Assembly (NCBI GenBank): GCA_017848155.1
Contig: JAGAKC010000174.1
Coordinates: 1-7,390, forward strand
Length of the DNA stretch: 7,390 nucleotides
Origin: Oscillospiraceae bacterium
GTDB taxonomy: Bacteria; Bacillota; Clostridia; Oscillospirales; Ruminococcaceae
Direction of reading: 5' to 3'
The position numbers and the translations under genes are program-made. Below, in pieces: positions 5,438 to 7,390 of this stretch (positions are counted from its first letter, which is position 1; each line of letters begins with the position of its first letter). The notes beneath the pieces were generated by a model. The model saw only the letters and a list, made by a program, of their open reading frames with translations. It made no database searches and was not told the origin of the DNA.

Positions 5438-7360
5438 ATGACTGCTTATCCATATCAGGTCACAGCACTGACCCATAACCGACGATATCCCACATATCAG
5501 CTTCATGCGCAGGCGATAAATGACACGCTGCCGCCGCAGACGGTAATGAATATCTGCGTTCTTGAAACTATGTCGTGGCTTCGCAGAAGATTGTCGAAAT
5601 ATTCCGACATTCCTGCTGAAATAGATCTGCCCGAGCCTGAAGATTACAGCGGTTTTGATGCAGGCTCACTGAGATCGTTTCATCTCAACATTGGCTGTAC
5701 GATAGATGTTGTGTACTCCGAGCAGGAACGGCTTTGGGCATTTTGCCTTGAGGAAGCTGACGCAGGCGCAAACATCGGTGCAATGAATGAACGCGCTCCC
5801 GTAAACGGCAGGAAGTTCGAGACAAACATCGCTTTCCGCATAAATAATGATGGCTGCGTCGAGGTCGGAGTTCAGACTATCTGCTCTGAACCTGATAATA
5901 CCACCGCATACTGCGAGGTATTCCGTCCGTCTGTTGTAAAGGCACTGTATCGCAATAAGAATGTCGGACTACGGCATATACTGAATGTTACAGACAGTCC
6001 TATTATCATAGAAAGCGCAAAGGATTTTCAGCGTGTAAAGGATGCGGCAGCTGATCCGATTAGAGAGCTTCCGCTCGTCCTGATAACAAAGCCAGCGGCG
6101 GTGCGCAAGAACAAGTTCGCTGAGATAGATGTTCCTGAATTTGATATAAACAGCAGCCTGCGTAGCTGCTTCAATACTGACAATTCTTTTATAAAGCGAG
6201 AGCTTAAAATAGATCTTGAGGCTCTCGGAATTGAAAACAAGCTTATCGCACGAACTGTAATTACAAAGGAATCCGCAGACAGCAATGCACCGGAAATAGA
6301 TGAAACTGAGCCTGAAATGATAGTTCCCGAAACGGTGGATTATGAAAAGCTTGCTTCGTCTTTAGCTGCGTTTGCTTTTGTGTGCAGCGTTTCTGACAGC
6401 TGCTTCGAGAGTGTGCAGACGGCGTTGTGCAGGGAGCTTTCAAAAGGCGATATCCTTATACTCTACAAAGGCAGTATGAGTGAAATCGTGCCGTTCAGGG
6501 AGATATCTTCTGATATCCGTTCTGCCGAAAAGCTGCTTAAAAGCGGCATTACTGAGTATCCTAAACGACGTAGTATCGACTGGGGCGACATACTCTTTAC
6601 AGCCGATGCAAGACTACTCGACCTGCAGCAGCGCAGGCAGGAACGGCTATCTCATCACGATGAGATTGAGCTTATGAAAACGGAGATATCCGAGCTTTCC
6701 TACAAACTGAAAAACGCCGAAGAGCTGGTGCGCGGCATGAGTTCAAGCGAGGACGAAAACCGACTGCTGAGAAAGAAAAACTCCGCACTGGAAAGAGAAC
6801 TCATAGACTGCCGCTCGGAGCTTGCCGAAAAAACGAGTGCTTTTCAGGCAGATATGGAGCGTTGCAAGACCATCCTGCCCCGACTTGAGTTTTACAGGGA
6901 AAAATCACGAGCAGCGGCAATCTTCCCGACAGAAAAGGATGATATTGTGGCATGGGTAGAGCGCAGCTTCAGCGATACGATAATACTTCACAAGAACGCT
7001 GCCGCTTCGCTGAAAAAGTACACACGACCGCTGTTGACGCACATTCTTTGCGACGGTCTGTATTTCCTTAACGGCTATGCGCTGTACAGACAGGGAAGAA
7101 TATCTGAAACCGAGCTTGCGTTTTACGCCGAGGAGTATGGCTGGGAGGTGCAAGGCTGCGGCAAGGAAGCGTTGAAAATGTTCGCGGATGACTATTCCGT
7201 CACGATAGACGGGCAGTCGCAGCTGCTGAAATATCATATAAAATACGGCGTAAATCCCACGAACTGGGTGAGGATATATTTCTTCTACGATAAGCAGACC
7301 GAGCGCGTGATAGTCGGCTATATGCCCGACCATCTGCCGACTATCTCGGATAAGACTTAA
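5438..7360 (+). CDS. Unknown protein, 640 aa, with central coiled coil and conserved-looking C-terminal domain
   Basis: I do not recognise this protein. ATG 5438 is preferred, with AAGGA at 5422-5426; an in-frame ATG at 5360 overlaps the DUF1016 remnant and lacks a good site. There are no membrane segments or signal peptide, so it is likely cytoplasmic. Residues 1-215 look like a mixed alpha/beta domain with a strand-rich part (EVGVQTICSEPD, EVFRPSVVKAL near 142-170). About 280-300 is an acidic linker (EIDETEPEMIVPE). Residues 300-390 form another globular part, and 395-475 are a charged coiled coil. Residues 500-640 are a globular domain ending in paired strands (LLKYHIKYG, VRIYFFYDKQTERVIVGYMP, DHLP) with a look faintly reminiscent of RelE/ParE-type folds. 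No Walker, nuclease or helicase motif is visible. Its stop lies 10 bases before the next start, with a strong shared ribosome site, so it works with the downstream product. Next to a DUF1016 remnant, a defence role is possible but unproven. Confidence 0.85.
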   Translation: MTAYPYQVTALTHNRRYPTYQLHAQAINDTLPPQTVMNICVLETMSWLRRRLSKYSDIPAEIDLPEPEDYSGFDAGSLRSFHLNIGCTIDVVYSEQERLWAFCLEEADAGANIGAMNERAPVNGRKFETNIAFRINNDGCVEVGVQTICSEPDNTTAYCEVFRPSVVKALYRNKNVGLRHILNVTDSPIIIESAKDFQRVKDAAADPIRELPLVLITKPAAVRKNKFAEIDVPEFDINSSLRSCFNTDNSFIKRELKIDLEALGIENKLIARTVITKESADSNAPEIDETEPEMIVPETVDYEKLASSLAAFAFVCSVSDSCFESVQTALCRELSKGDILILYKGSMSEIVPFREISSDIRSAEKLLKSGITEYPKRRSIDWGDILFTADARLLDLQQRRQERLSHHDEIELMKTEISELSYKLKNAEELVRGMSSSEDENRLLRKKNSALERELIDCRSELAEKTSAFQADMERCKTILPRLEFYREKSRAAAIFPTEKDDIVAWVERSFSDTIILHKNAAASLKKYTRPLLTHILCDGLYFLNGYALYRQGRISETELAFYAEEYGWEVQGCGKEALKMFADDYSVTIDGQSQLLKYHIKYGVNPTNWVRIYFFYDKQTERVIVGYMPDHLPTISDKT

Positions 7361-7365
7361 GGAGG
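7359..7365 (+). promoter_or_regulatory. Strong ribosome binding site of the downstream gene
   Basis: AAGGAGG begins inside the TAA stop of the 640-residue gene and lies 5 bases before ATG 7371. The overlap indicates a tightly packed operon. Confidence 0.85.
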
Positions 7366-7370
7366 CAACT

Positions 7371-7390
7371 ATGAACATAAACATCATCCG
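7371..7390 (+). CDS. Start of a downstream operon gene, cut by the window edge
   Basis: The ATG at 7371 opens a frame reading MNINII before the window ends. Spacing of 10 bases from the previous stop and a near-perfect ribosome site make it a real start. With six codons nothing can be said about function; it is probably the functional partner of the 640-residue protein. Confidence 0.75.

Noticed and set aside
6905..7387. 160-residue minus-strand open frame
   Set aside because: It is a shadow of the 640-residue gene on the plus strand, which has a good start, a strong neighbour link and coiled-coil protein character.
1..7390. CRISPR array, tRNA, rRNA or intact transposase
   Set aside because: No regularly spaced repeats, no tRNA-like T-loop (GGTTCGAATC-type) or rRNA signature, and no transposase motifs were found on reading both strands.

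Overview
The window looks like a chromosomal segment of a gut or rumen Clostridia, most likely Ruminococcus or a close relative. The grounds are a surface-type fibronectin III protein, a SpoVT/AbrB regulator start typical of spore-former lineages, a MacB/FtsX-type ABC exporter, a yybP-ykoY riboswitch, strong AAGGAGG ribosome sites and mixed GC content. The genus is inference; no rRNA or marker gene is present.

Layout. Bases 1-558 (+) are the end of a fibronectin type III protein interrupted by two in-frame stops, followed by a hairpin terminator at 577-599. Bases 605-796 (-) hold the start of a SpoVT/AbrB-family regulator whose conserved sequence ends abruptly after 32 residues; its promoter and ribosome site survive. 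Bases 1013-3972 (-) are an intact two-gene operon: an ABC ATPase and a 749-residue FtsX-like permease. Bases 4001-4248 (-) are its control region: a consensus promoter, a yybP-ykoY (manganese) riboswitch with its own terminator, and a second terminator just before the ATPase gene. Bases 4308-4723 are a graveyard of fragments: the last 47 or so residues of a heavy-metal P-type ATPase (-), a short C-terminal tail of an unidentified protein (+), and several hairpins. Bases 4818-5376 (+) are a DUF1016/YhcG-type PDDEXK nuclease gene with two internal deletions, including its catalytic core. Bases 5438-7360 (+) encode an intact 640-residue protein of unknown function with a central coiled coil, tightly followed by another gene starting at 7371 that runs out of the window.

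How it works together. The best-supported functional unit is the riboswitch-ABC operon. The aptamer P1 3' strand also forms the 5' arm of terminator 1, so metal binding should switch transcription on. The segment just after P1 is perfectly complementary over 7 bases to the second terminator, which suggests a two-gate leader. A Mn-responsive leader in front of a MacB/FtsX exporter, rather than MntP, TerC or a P-type ATPase, is the most notable regulatory point; a P-type ATPase remnant lies just upstream on the same strand. The right end (DUF1016 remnant, then an unknown coiled-coil protein in an operon) has the look of a defence or mobile island and is the best candidate for an undescribed system, but its partner gene lies outside the window.
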